A DNA stretch of 64,000 bases, taken from Tachypleus tridentatus (lineage: Eukaryota > Arthropoda > Merostomata > Xiphosura > Limulidae). Positions 1 to 11,545 of this stretch are shown in pieces (position 1 is the first letter of the stretch; the number at the start of each line of letters is the position of its first letter). The stretch is from NCBI RefSeq assembly GCF_004210375.1, contig NC_134833.1, positions 48,602,782 to 48,666,781 on the forward strand, given 5' to 3'. Both the position numbers and the translations under genes were made by a program. Under the pieces are notes generated by a model. That model ran no database searches. It was not told where the DNA came from and worked only from the letters and a program-made list of their open reading frames with translations.

Positions 1-3000
1 AATTCCTCCACTGGTGGGATCTTCTTGATCCAATTATTCCTTTCTCTTCTTCTTTTTTTTGCACCATATTGGTGAGTATCATTGTTAGGGAGTTTATTAC
101 CTTGTTGGATACCACAGTGGTACACTGTGCAATTTTCTTCCTTGCTTTTTGACATTCCAGCCCTATGGTCCATTCTTGTGCCATGCACTCCTCCTTCTTC
201 CCAGATTTTAGGAGTGAGTTACATTTTCTACATGTATTTAACATAGATATTTGGGTGATTCATGTGTGGATAAGACTCCCTTTTCTTTCTGCCACCTCTC
301 AAAAACATCTTTCTTGGGATTCCTATTTCTCTCACCAATATCTATCAGAATTTATAGGAGTTCTTCTCAGTTAGAGTGCTATCCTACCAGTTATTTATCA
401 TTATCTAGGGTTCTGTTCATTGTTCTCTGTAAATTGTTATTAAACCAAGTAGACATCCTGTAATTATTCTTCAACCTGGACTATTTCATTGAACTACCTC
501 ATTCTGCTATGGAGTTTGGTTTTCCACTTTTTGGTAAAAGTTTACTTTGAATGTTTAGTTGACCAAGGTGAATGTCTCAGATGCTTTCCTGCACATACTT
601 ATTTTCCTCTGTATCCTGGCATCAATTTCATTCTAGTTCTTGGGAGTAGATGTGGTTATTCTGTGCTTTGGCTCACTCCATTTTAGTTGAATGTTCTTGA
701 CCTATGCCTATCTATTATGTTCACATTGTCTGCAGTATTCTTTATCATCTGGATGACTGGTTACCTTTAGCTTAATCTCTTCAGCCATCTCATATTTGCT
801 TTTCTTTTTGGAAGACTCAAAGTATTGGTTGGCTTGTTTATTTTGTAATGGATTTCTCATTGTACATTTATTTTGGTGCCTACACATGTTTCTTTATAGT
901 TGTTGTTTTTTTTTGCATGTGATGTATATTCTTGACTCTGTATTGTGCAATTCTGGCCTGTTTTCGAAACTTGTAGAATTTCCTTCAGTGAAAGAATTAA
1001 CAACGTACTAGGTGCGTATATAATATTAGTGATTGACAGTACTGTTGCAAGCAAACTTTGATAAATATTCAAGTTTTGCATGATTGTTATATAAAATTCA
1101 GTGCACCTAGATAAATATATTATTAGTATTGAACAGCTACAGTCAGTGTGCTGAAGGCCTCAGAGGCTATAATTGTGATTAACATCTATTAATTAAGAAA
1201 CTAGAGAATTGGACTAGGAATATTTATAGTTTTGAACATTACAAACCATTTAACTTAAGTGAAGTTAGTATTTCTATGAGGACATTAGAGGTTATCATTG
1301 GTGAAAGCTTATGCTTGTAACCAGTGCAATGCTGGCAAAGCTAGCTAGCTTAAGCAAGGTGAGACAATATCAATTTACAATTAATTTGCTCATCATTTAC
1401 TTGAATTGTCAATAAGATATTAAGTTCTAGACAGGATAAAAGAATCAGTATTGTCCATAAATTTGTAAATCTGTTGTATATCAGTCATTCTTTATAATAA
1501 CTATTAGTAATAACCGTTATTATAAATTGTGTTATTTTTTGTTTGTCTATCAAATATATTTGTGTTAAAAAAGAAATCTGTTTGCAACAATCTTGTTGGC
1601 AAATACTATAAACTTGATATATATTAACAGTTAATTAACTTATACATTCAAATTTAAAATTAAGTACATTAAAACAAGTAACATAATAAATTGGAGACTT
1701 GTCTGAAATAAATTATAATATAATATAAGTTGAAGAAGTCCTTTCTTGTACTGATCCAATACCTCACATTTTCTGAGGTTTTTTTTCATTTCTTTCTTAG
1801 TCAGGCCCAACCTTCACCTCTTTTGGTTACATCTGATGTGGCAAATTGTTATCAATGCTGAATCATCTCCTTCATTTGATGTTAACAAGGTTGTATCACA
1901 TTTGAGAACTTTCATTTGGTTGTGCTCCTTTGCATATGACAAGCAAGCCGGTAAATTAGCCATTGGAGCTTCAATTATTATTATCAGTCACAATTTATTT
2001 ATATTAATCTGGAGAATGCAGTGGCGAGTGGAACACACTAGCACTAACTCAAGGAAGTTTATGGTTAAAGTAAAGAATGTGACTCTTGAGACTAGGATTG
2101 AAACACTGAAACAATCTCAACATACTTTTTCACATTTCATTACAATAATAAACTCCTTCAGTGTAACTAACAAAATATTCCTTAATTATACTTCCAATAA
2201 TGTTTACTAAATCATTTACACTATATTGATTTGACAGTATCTTAACCATGTTGTTTGATTATAGGAAAGATGACAATAAGTAACTTACAGAGATATTCTG
2301 TGACAAACATTGGGTTAAGTCCATCATAAGGGTTCTATAGGACTTAGAGACTCTTCAACTACTATACTTCTTGACTTAACTTCTGAATCTTCTTCATTTA
2401 ACTTTTCAGTCTTCACTTTGTGACTTTTTATAGTAACCCTCTGGTTTCAAACATGGGTCTTTAAACAAAATCTTTCAGGAATTCTTATGATCTTCTAAAT
2501 AATGTACACAACTAGCTGCAAGAAGATCTGACACTTAATCAGTTATTTTTCTTTCATTGTTTCGTAATTCTCATTACGAAATTTGATATATAAATTTGGT
2601 ATATCAGCAACCTTCTTACTTGTATCCACACTGACACAACTTATTCCTTTCTTGGCAACCTTGTGTGAGATAATGTAACCATTTCTTATAGCTTTCTCGC
2701 TCTAGCAGAGACAGCCTGCAGATAATGACACAGTTTCTAGTCTCATTAATGAGACTTTCATAACACCAGAAGTGTCATTTGTAGAGAGCATGAACAACAA
2801 CGTTTCTTAGAATATTTATCTTATTGGTCAATCATTATTATACAATAATTGTTTATGCCTTTGTGACCACATATCACAATTATCCTTGCTGCATGTACTT
2901 GCTTAATGCTTGAAAATTTTGAAATACTGCAAATGCTTCAGTAACAATTGCATAATTAAGGAAATCTTGTTTGGAATCCCTTCGATTCCATTTTTATCCT

Positions 3001-4655
3001 CTCTCCTTCTCTACAGGCTGTTTCCATCTGGTGGCTCTACAAGTACGTAGCTGACATTTGTCTTCCACCTCCCTGTCCTATGTTGTACCTTTTACCACAC
3101 ATATCTCATGGATTGTGGGAATGTATGGAATCTCATGAGGTAACTGGTTTTTTAATCAGGTTGAATTTCCACATCACTGTTTTGGATCTTTTTGGAGTTT
3201 ATTGAGTGTTGAATCATTTCCTCTGTTTAATACAGAGCAGGTTTATCATGAGTGTTGTCTCTTCTGACTATTGACTATGAAGCACCCACTCTTCTTCACT
3301 TTGTTTTCAAATGTTCATTCTCCTCTTCTGAGTCCACTCATTTCACATTTGCCTGTTTTGTTTTCACATCCTGGATGTTCTCATTCTTGTTGTGTATCAA
3401 TTATCTCATTCCTCCAAGGTTATCTTCAAAAATGTTCCCCAGGTCTTTTGGGAGTTATGCTCCCAATAGGGTGTTTTTCTACTGGCCAAGTTTTCCACCC
3501 TCATCAAGGCCACACTACCTCTTTTTTTTATCTATGGTAATGAATGCCTTCAGTGTGGACTGAACTGATGGCTACAGCTATGCCCACTTTCATATTTTTC
3601 TCCTCCCATGTGTTTTGCCTGTCATCAAAGTACTCCATTTTGAGTCCTTTTCATTGTCCAGTTAAGACCCATACAACGTTTGTTCCTTGTTTTTCCACTG
3701 CTTCAATCCTCCTCTTCTATCTAGGTCCATTCTTCTCTAGTATTATTTATTGGTGTTTCATCCTGTAGTGTCTGTTAGTAATTGGTTAGACACAACATAA
3801 GCTATTTTGTTGAAGTTATATATGAGAAAAAAAGATGGCAGACATGTTATTTGACAGAAGTGTGATCATTGGGAGAATGTTAATTAGTTTATTTTGAAAT
3901 TAAGAAGTTAGTCTTAGAAATTATTAAAACCTGAATTTTAAAATATCTTTTAGTGTCAACTTTATTGACATAAAGCTGTTCAATTGAATTTTAATTGTAA
4001 CTTATTAAAAGGATTCTCACTTACACTACAAAGTGGGTTAAATTTACAAATCCTCTATGCATGGAGTTAATATTGAAAGCTAAATTTTGTAAATATTTGG
4101 GCCTATAATGTCCATTCTCTGTAGGTATAGAGGTTATTAATAAACATTCTTTTAGGTTGAGGGTAGAGGTTGGGTATTAAGCTATATTGTTTGGTAAAAT
4201 AATGCTTAACAATTTGAAAATGATAGGATGTTGGACTTTTTATGAAGATTATGTGTGAGGGGGTATCATAATTGTTTTGAATAAAAAACAGAGGTAAACT
4301 CTTTCATTATTATTATCACTTGCAGAACTAGCCAACAAGGACAGTGAAAGCATAGTTGTATGCAGGGCAATGTAGGTTAAAGTACCTTAGTTGATTATCA
4401 CTTGCAAATGCCTTGGTTTTGCACTAACACTTTTTTGCACTTGTTGAATAACTAAAGAAATGGAATATCCTCAGTATTATTTGGGTATTTTCATGCAAAA
4501 AAAAAATTAGAATAATAATATAATCTTATATTTATATAATTGTTTTTTTTTTCTTATCAATCTATGATTTTGTTATTAGTGTTGTTTTCACTGCTTTTGC
4601 ATGCAAATTTATATTGCTCACATATAGTTAATGCAATACTGTTTTTCTGCAATAA
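1..4655. other. non-coding, eroded repeat-like sequence, no exon recognised
   Basis: No splice-bounded exon or recognisable protein was found. The first kilobase and the stretch around 3000-3770 are pyrimidine-rich on the + strand and keep open frames of 70-120 codons in several frames, which usually means an old, decayed repeat rather than a gene. The open frame near 1836-2210 has no recognisable motif. The missing first half of the FN3 domain completed by the exon at 5860 was not found here, so that upstream exon probably lies outside the window or was overlooked. A small perfect hairpin (9-bp arms TTTCGTAAT, 4-base loop) sits at 2560-2581. Confidence 0.5.

Positions 4656-4686
<31 letters not shown>
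4656..4686. repeat. (TG)n(TA)n microsatellite
   Basis: Direct reading of alternating TG followed by alternating TA units. Confidence 0.9.
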
Positions 4687-5413
4687 CAATCTGTTTCTCT
4701 TCTCAAACTTATTTTTCTGTTGACTATACTTAACTGCATTAGATTTTATAAAAAGTAAACTTCATTTGCAGTTCTTATTTTCACTGTTTTTCTAAAAACT
4801 TTATATGTGAAGCCACTTTCTTTTTATTATAACAAAATGGTAAATCTAAGACTTAATGTTTTTATTTTTTATTACTATGTATTATATTGCTTGTTATACA
4901 CCATTTGATCTATTTGTTAAATAAATTTTCTGCTTTTGGAAAGTAAAGCATTGATATATTTTCACTAAAGTATAATTTTGCAATAATTCAGTTGTCATAA
5001 GTTCATTTCAGGTCACAGAGATGAGTGTATAAACAGTTTAGATAGTGTAGCACATCAATTGTATAATTATTTATAACCTAGCCCTTACATTCTTGTTAGA
5101 GACAGTATAAACATTTTTAACAACTGTTACACAGTTTTTTATAATGTCCATAGTTTACGTGTTTGATCAAGCTCATACAAAAAACTATCATGGCAGTTAG
5201 AGATGCTTAGTTGCAAAAACTTTTACCAGTCTTACTAAGATGTTCTGCAATATAAATCATATATTGAACGAAAACTGTGATGTCTAATGTGAGTTTAAAA
5301 TACCTGAATCCTATTCTTAACTGATTATCATTTGTGAGTGTTGGTTTCTCACCAACACTCATTTTGAATAACTGAAGAGATTGGATATCTCTAGTGTTAT
5401 TTTGGTGCTGTCA

Positions 5414-5515
5414 TAGTTCTTTCTTTCAGATTTTTCTACTTCACACCAGACGAAGAGTTGTTAGGAAGTGCTTCTACACTCACTGTACACTCAATTGATG
5501 TCTAATGTATATGTG
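5414..5515 (+). pseudogene. relic duplicate of the turtle-like linker exon
   Basis: The sequence around the acceptor (TTCACACCAG) and the first codons, GAA GAG TTG TTA GGA then a TCT ACA pair, closely match the functional linker exon at 7131, including about 35 bases of the intron upstream. In the same frame it runs into TAA (GTC TAA) after about 18 codons, and I see no donor site. It lies upstream of the FN3 exon at 5860 while its functional counterpart lies downstream, so it is a duplicated copy out of order. A mutually exclusive exon is unlikely because of the stop. Confidence 0.55.
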
Positions 5516-5655
5516 GTGATATAAGTAATACTGTTCATCCAACCTGTCTTAATGTGTGGTAATGTAAATGATACAGTGCACAAAATCTCTGATGTATAAT
5601 GTGTGTGATAATATAAGTGATTTTCTGCACCTGTTGTATAATATCTAGTGTTTGT
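5497..5655. repeat. degenerate tandem repeat, period about 46 bp
   Basis: Units begin near 5497, 5543, 5589 and 5631, each with a variant of TGATGTCTAATGTRTGTG followed by ATATAAGTRAT. Spacing is 46, 46 and 42 bases. It lies directly downstream of the relic exon and upstream of the FN3 exon. Confidence 0.65.
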
Positions 5656-5656
5656 A

Positions 5657-5676
5657 TGTGTGTGTGTGTGTGTGTG
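5657..5676. repeat. (TG)n microsatellite
   Basis: About ten TG units. Confidence 0.9.
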
Positions 5677-5859
5677 ATTGAGGAGATTATGTGCTATACA
5701 CCCAAATGATTTTTGGCTGTAGTACTTTTTTCTAATTTTTTGTTATATATACAACTTGTTACATATTACAAGGTTTAAGTAATATCATTAGCATTAATTA
5801 CATAGGTATTAATATCTTATACAATACTTCATAAACACTGTAATTTTTTTTTTCTCAAG

Positions 5860-6035
5860 TTACCGGGTTGCTAACCAAGGGGCAAATTCTTGGCGTACAA
5901 TGAGTGTCCCAGATGGTGCTACTACTTTCACTTTATATCGTCTGGATCCAGACACCGAGTATGAATTCAGAGTACAATCTAGAAATGCTTTTGGAAAAGG
6001 CATGTACAGTGAAGTTATTAAGGCTAAAACAAGTA
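5860..6035 (+). CDS. tutl: turtle-like IgSF receptor, exon for second half of an FN3 domain
   Basis: This internal exon encodes the C-terminal half of a fibronectin type III domain. The signature is LDPDTEYEFRV followed by N-AFGKG-YS (strands F and G of the fold). The acceptor is a T-rich tract ending in CAAG and the donor is GTAAGT. The exon enters with the third base of a codon and leaves after the first base of a codon. Turtle/IgSF9 proteins are type I membrane adhesion receptors with five Ig domains followed by two FN3 domains, acting in axon guidance and dendrite self-avoidance. The assignment rests mainly on the downstream transmembrane and tail exons in the same chain of phases. The exon for the first half of this FN3 domain was not found upstream. 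Other FN3-containing IgSF receptors remain possible. Confidence 0.8.
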
Positions 6036-6080
6036 GTAAGTACAACTGTATGTTTTTGGTTTAGTTTGAATTTTATTTAA

Positions 6081-6338
6081 CCCTTTCGGTGCTGAATAAC
6101 AACTTTTAATGTTGGCATGGTGCTGAATATATATGTTTGATACTTCAACTAATTATGGTATCAGTACTAAAAGCATGATATCTCGGCAATAACTCAACAA
6201 AAATCCCTGAAATATTCAGTGATTGAACCCAATACTATATATGTTAAATTCAATACATAAGAATAACAGGAATAAAGGAAGGTCGCCTGCAGCTCTGAGC
6301 TTTCAAGTCGACTGCAGTCACCAACCATGCCAAAATGG
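6081..6338. mobile_element. piggyBac-type MITE, copy 1 (worn)
   Basis: A non-coding element with TTAA at both flanks (6077-6080 and 6339-6342) and left end CCCTTTCGGTGCTG. It is nearly collinear with the copy at 18915, sharing long stretches such as GGTGCTGAATATATATG and AATAACAGGAATAAAGGAAG. Its right end has decayed to CCAAAATGG. TTAA duplication and a CCCTTT start are hallmarks of piggyBac-superfamily elements. It carries about 20 bases (around 6225-6245) that copy 2 lacks. It lies in the intron following the FN3 exon. Confidence 0.75.
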
Positions 6339-6343
6339 TTAAA

Positions 6344-6581
6344 GGTACTCAAGAACTTTGTGCACTTGCCATCCTTAATATAGCACTAATAAATTAGAGG
6401 GAAGGCAGTTAGCCAGTGTCATTCACCATCAAGTCTTTGACTACTATTTCATTAATGAATAGTAGAATTGGCTGTCAAATTTAAATGTCCTCATGGCTGA
6501 AAGGGTGAACATGTTAGGTATGATGGGAATTCAAACCTCTGATCCTCAGATTGATAGTCAAGTGACCTAACCACCAGGACA
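6344..6581 (-). mobile_element. SINE family 1, old copy
   Basis: Read on the minus strand it starts with a tRNA-like head (GTGGTTAGGTCACTTGAC, B box GGTTTGAATTCC), continues into the shared body (GGCTAACTGCCTTCCC) and ends near AAGTTCTTGAGTACC. Many substitutions make it the oldest family 1 copy in the window. It directly abuts the MITE on its left. Confidence 0.75.
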
Positions 6582-7130
6582 TATGATTTTGTAATCTATT
6601 ATAATTTATGCAGTATCCTCTATCAGAAGAGCTGCTAAAATTTTCAATGAAAATTAGTTAGTAATAACTAGTATTAATTTTAAGTAATAGGGAAACCATA
6701 AAAATATTCAAAAACCATAATAACAAAAAATAACCAGTTGTTCTTTTGAAGCATATTTGTCTGAAAAAAAATAATTAATACACCTTATATAGTAAAATTT
6801 ATGATTTATAAGCATTTTAAAAACATGATGTACTTATAATATTATATTTATATTTTTTTTATAGTTAATTAAATGGCTTTGCATTATATACAGGCATGAA
6901 TAATTGACATTGTGAAGACACTCACACCAGAATTACTGTGGATGCAAAATGTGTATTGAGAATGATGGTGGATATCACTGTTGAAGAGTTAGCTTAAAGC
7001 TGATAGATTACTTTTGCATCATTTATGTGAAATTTCATCCCTGCATGCTACCACTTTTTTTTTCAGAATTCTTATTTTTTGCATAAGTAATTAATAGTTC
7101 TTTATTTCATATTTTTCTGCTTCACACCAG

Positions 7131-7211
7131 CAGAAGACTTTTTAGGAAATTCTTCTACACCTGCTACTGATTATGGTGCTCCTCCCAATGGCCCTGTACA
7201 AAAGCCTTTGG
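7131..7211 (+). CDS. tutl: turtle-like receptor, FN3-FN3 linker exon
   Basis: Encodes a 26-codon linker rich in Gly, Pro, Ser and Thr (GNSSTPATDYGAPPNGP). It joins the preceding exon in phase (A+CA) and leaves with one base (G) before donor GTAAGC. The acceptor reads CCAGCAG, a tandem NAGNAG site: using the second AG removes three bases and would give Lys instead of Thr-Glu without changing the frame. Low sequence complexity and position between two FN3 domains fit a flexible hinge. A diverged duplicate of this exon lies at 5414. Confidence 0.75.
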
Positions 7212-7559
7212 GTAAGCCTAATTTCTGTTCTTTTTGTTTTATTGCTTCCTCCTTTTCTATGAATTTTACTTGCAGTTTTATTTTTGTTTTGTTTCACATT
7301 GTTAAAACTATGTTATGTAATAAAAACAGCTTCTGCCTAAATTTTCAGTTTTTAATTAAATCTTACATTAAATTTGAACAGTTTCTTTATGCAATTTCAA
7401 ATTTACAACTATTACATATGTACCTCTTTCGCATAAATTTAACCTCTAAGATAAGTGTGCTCATGTTTTCATTTATTGTTTCACTGAGTTTTGTTGTTTT
7501 TTTTCAACATTATTTTGCTATACTTCCTTGAATATTCTGAGAGACTTGTATTTTTACAG

Positions 7560-7739
7560 GCCCCAAGCCATTTTCACCAGAAGATATCACAATTAAGAAA
7601 AGAGCTGATGGGGTTCTCATTTTATGGAAACCACCATTAGACCAAACAATCCCTGTGGCCTTTTATTATGTGGAATATCGTGTTGAATCGGAACCATGGA
7701 AACGCTGGGGACCTATCAAAGATAGAACTTCTTATTTAG
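7560..7739 (+). CDS. tutl: turtle-like receptor, first half of second FN3 domain
   Basis: Strands A to about E of an FN3 domain: PKPFSPEDITIKKRADG, the conserved Trp in VLILWKPP, then AFYYVEYRVESEPWKRW with the YxVEYR motif of strand C. The acceptor is TTTTTACAG and the donor is GTTAGT. Entry and exit phases (two bases in, one base out) match the neighbouring exons. The domain is completed by the exon at 9640, giving an FN3 domain of about 90 residues. Confidence 0.85.
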
Positions 7740-9639
7740 GTTAGTGTTGAAATAATTATGATAAGGCAATGTTTGTTGTTTTTTTTTGTTTTTGCTAAAA
7801 AATTTAAACTTGAAAATTATTTTTATATTCAGCTAACCTTTTCACTCAAGATATATAAATTTAGTTTCAACTTTTGATCTAAATTCCATTTCATGTGCAA
7901 GATTTAATTCAGATTTTAAAATAATTTGATTATTATAATTTCCCAGTTATAAACTGTTTTATAAGTACTGATTTAATTAGCATTTCAGTTAAGGTTTGTG
8001 TGGTGACTGAAAGAGAGCTAGGCCTCATCATAATCCACATACAAGAAACAAGATGTAGATGAAATACCATTAGATACACTTGTGTTATTTGGGCCATCGA
8101 AAAATAATGTGGTTTATATTATTATCAGTCTAACTGTGAAGTGTTATCACACTCATGCTACTAGTACCAATCAGGTTTTAGCAGATAGTGTTCTATAACC
8201 TAACACTATATGTTATAATCCAGTTAGATTTATAAGCATTTATTTTGAATGGAAATCCCCTTTGGCAACATTGTACGACAAGAAACCTATAACGGGCCAG
8301 TAATAAATGATATTTGATTTAATTTATTACTATTGTAGAAGTTTCATCTAGGTAAAGACCTCTTTCAAAGTACAATACGAAATGTTGTTAAGGGCCATTA
8401 ATATCTAGCCATGCAGTCTTATTCTTTTATCTGAAAAAATCAACTTAATTTCTTCAAAAATTAGGAACATTTATGCATTAAAACTGTAGCTTTTCATAAA
8501 ACTGAACTAAATTCAACTCTTTAGAAATTATAGATAGATGTTTTTTTTTAGTTTTTGTTACACAAACTTATCAAACTTAAACATTAATTTTGGTAAGAAT
8601 ACCGTTTTACTTTATTTATTTGAAGATTGTGTAGGCTACAGTTCATATTAGAAGTTCTGTGTACTGTTTAGTTTTGCAAAAAGGACAATAATCCTCACAT
8701 ATCTCTCTTGAATCCTGCACTTGTTAAATTATTGAGACATGGAAAATAATAGTTACATAACTACTGTTGAGCTAAACACTAATCACAGAAACAGATGCTA
8801 CTTCTAATTATTTACATAAAAAAGATTTTCATGATACTTTAAATACATCCATTACCTAACCTTAACAAATTAAATTGTAGTTAACTCTGTTGAAAATGAC
8901 CAAACACACTAAAACATAAGTTGTGCTACAAAACACCAGGAACAGAGAAAAACATTTCATTATCACAAAGATAGAAAAATCTCACTATGTAATACTGAGA
9001 GTTACTAGTTTCATTTATTTTTGGGGATAAATTTTTCATTGTTTTAAATCTGAGATTCTTTTAAGCAGCATTTGGTTTAGCAAATGTTGGGGCAGTGATT
9101 GTTGAAAATATGTTTTGTTTTTATCCTAAGTAAATAAGTACATATAAATAATCAAATAAGTGAGAATATAGTTCTGTATGATGTTTGAGTGATGTAAATT
9201 AAATACATGTTTGTATCTATGTATAGTAAATAATTTTAATGTGTATGTGTCTCACATCTGTCTTTTTGTCAGTATATTTTATGAAAAACTGAATATGTAC
9301 ATTCTTAATTGAATGTAGAAACATGAAAATAAGCCAATGATCTGATAACACTCGGAAACAGTTATTAAGATAAAAAGAAGTAAGCACATTTTCTCAAATA
9401 TTCTTATTCTTTTAACTTGATAATATTATGAATTAAGGTCTTTTAAACATTCAAGATCAACCTATTTTTGCACATGAGGCTCTCTTCTCTAACACTGGTA
9501 ATGGTTGACAGTGTACCAAATAACAATTTCAAACATTTAGTCTTCATATAATATTGTTCATTTATCTTGTTTATGATCATATCACTATAGGTGACTTAAG
9601 TAGACAAATATACTTTTTTTTCTTTTACTGGCCCTGTAG
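7740..9639 (+). other. intron of the turtle-like gene, nothing recognised
   Basis: AT-rich sequence with no conserved exon, repeat ends or open frame. It begins at donor GTTAGT and ends at acceptor CCTGTAG. Confidence 0.7.
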
Positions 9640-9738
9640 CAAAGAAGGTTCCTCCTGGTACGTACAAGTTCCGGGTATGGGCTTATTCCAGTAAAGAAAT
9701 AGGCTCACCTAGTCCTGAAATTTCTTTGACTATTGAAG
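9640..9738 (+). CDS. tutl: turtle-like receptor, second half of second FN3 domain
   Basis: Encodes VPPGTYKFRVWAYSSKEIG followed by SPSPEISLTIE, the F-G strands of an FN3 domain with the tyrosine-corner motif (GTYKFRV). The acceptor CCCTGTAG has a long upstream pyrimidine run and the donor is GTAATG. The phases are consistent on both sides (G+CA in, G out). The domain ends here and the next exon begins the membrane-proximal segment. Confidence 0.85.
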
Positions 9739-10627
9739 GTAATGTACTTTTCATTATATTTGTGCATTGTGTAGTGGCTAAAAAATGTTTAAAATTGTGT
9801 AATGGCAGTCCTATATGAATAACTTATGACTGAGAAACTTGATTTCTGTAGTAGACACACTATTTTTATAACATATTGAGTATATTCTTAGATGCAAATG
9901 CTAATACATAGTATCTGAATGAAATATTTTAAAATTCTTTGATATAAAACTGATTTTGGTTTATTACTTTCCATGTTATTAAAAAGTGAGTTTATAAAAC
10001 AGAATTTAAAACTAAATAATAAATCATTTTCACTTATTTAACTCAATACTGTAAATATTAACATCTTAATATGCACATACTAAAAAAATTAAATAATTAC
10101 TTCCTGGTCATTTTAGATCTATAATGATTAAATCTGTTTAAAAATGCTTTTATTTTAGAAAGATAAATTTGCCTAGATTAAAAGGATTATAAAATATAAC
10201 TAATATTTAGATAAAATTGCCTGAGTAACTGGATAAAAATATCTGGAAAGTTTTTCTACTTTAAAATTTTAAGTGTCAGTACTCAGAATATGCTACCTAC
10301 TGTAAAAACAATTTCTAAGTATGAAAGGATTTTTTCCTACTTTGTTTTAATGTATGCAAAATACAAGTACTGAAGCTTTGTGTTAGTATGATTTGTTTTA
10401 TTGACATACATAGTTAAGAAATGGTTTGATTCGTGATAAGAAATGAAACAAATGAAAGAAACAATAACTTTTTCTAAAATTTTTAATTTATTCTCTCACT
10501 TAAAAACACTAAATATTGTATCCTTTGCATTTTAGTTATATTTATGTATATCTACAATGTTTAACTGAAAAGTAGAGGTTGTTTTTAATTAATTCATGTT
10601 TCAAAAAATATTATTTATGGATTCTAG

Positions 10628-10768
10628 GCGTCAGTCCTGAAGTCACAAAAAGCCGGGCAATTACTGCTGGAGTAGTAGGAGGAATCTTGTTTCTCATAGC
10701 AGCTATTGTTTTATCTGTGTGTGCAGTTAAAATATGCAATAAAAGAAAGCGAAGAAAAGCTGAAAAAG
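10628..10768 (+). CDS. tutl: turtle-like receptor, transmembrane exon
   Basis: A short stalk (GVSPEVTKSRAITAG) precedes a single transmembrane helix of about 22 residues (VVGGILFLIAAIVLSVCAV) and a strongly basic stop-transfer, KICNKRKRRKAEK. I recognise this transmembrane-to-basic junction as characteristic of arthropod Protein turtle, which makes it the best family identifier in the window. The acceptor is TTCTAG and the donor is the weak GTGCTA. If the intron is retained, the frame runs on 13 codons to a TGA at 10807-10809, so a receptor form with a truncated tail is conceivable. Confidence 0.85.
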
Positions 10769-11463
10769 GTGCTACATTTATGTTTTCTTCTTCTAAAATA
10801 AAAACTTGAAAGTATATTTAATTTTTATATAAATTTAAAAGCAAAAAAATTTGTAGGAACTTTAAATAATTTAATTTTCTTATCCATATGATTTTCATAT
10901 GATGAGCGAAACTGACAATGGAAAAACCCTGAATTACATTTTAACTGTTATGTAATGTTATAAATTATTATTTCCTAAGGAACTATAAAAAATTAACCTG
11001 TAGCAAAATTTGTTTTATTTCATAAATGTTTTTTTCAAATGAATTTTTAACTCTAGAGAGAGTAGCAGGCATATTTAGTATTATATTTATATTCTGCAAC
11101 TGAAATATTTTGCTTTGTACCACATCATCCACTTCTTACAAATATTTGCCATGTAATCATTTATTTACCTGAAATAAATGTTTGATTTTTTATTTAGATT
11201 GTATATTCTACAATATTTAATGTTATATTAAAAGATGCTAATTTGATCACTAATACATATATGATTAGTAATTCTTTATTCATTGTAAAAATTTTGACTG
11301 TTAAGTTTAGTTCTTATCAATATGGAATAACGTGCTGAAAACCATTTTATTCAAAATATTTATTCCACAAAAGTGTATTTGTAGAGTATTCCTTTTTTGT
11401 TGATGAAATATATTTAGTGTATGAAGTATCTGACTCATAACAAATACATATTCTCTGTTTCAG

Positions 11464-11545
11464 CTTATATGATGGTTACATGCCCAGTTACAGATGCCAG
11501 GAATGGAGGTCATTCTCACGGGGGAAGCCCTTCACCTCTGAAAAA
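11464..11545 (+). CDS. tutl: turtle-like receptor, juxtamembrane cytoplasmic exon
   Basis: Encodes AYMMVTCPVTDARNGGHSHG followed by GSPSPLK, a conserved-looking juxtamembrane segment of turtle-type receptors. The acceptor is TTCAG and the donor is GTAACT. Unlike the upstream exons it exits after two bases (AA), so the next exon must supply one base. Without splicing the reading is LKK then stop at the overlapping TAA, so donor use decides whether the protein ends here. Confidence 0.8.

Noticed and set aside
1836..2210. 124-codon + strand open frame
   Set aside because: No domain, no splice context fitting the turtle-like exons, no codon pattern; AT-rich windows give such frames by chance.
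3000..3770. Series of C/T-rich open frames, possible retroelement
   Set aside because: Neither strand gives reverse transcriptase, Gag or transposase motifs; reported only as eroded sequence.
7208..7531. 107-codon open frame overlapping the linker exon end
   Set aside because: Lies in the intron after a clear GTAAGC donor; Phe/Leu-rich translation of pyrimidine-rich intron sequence.
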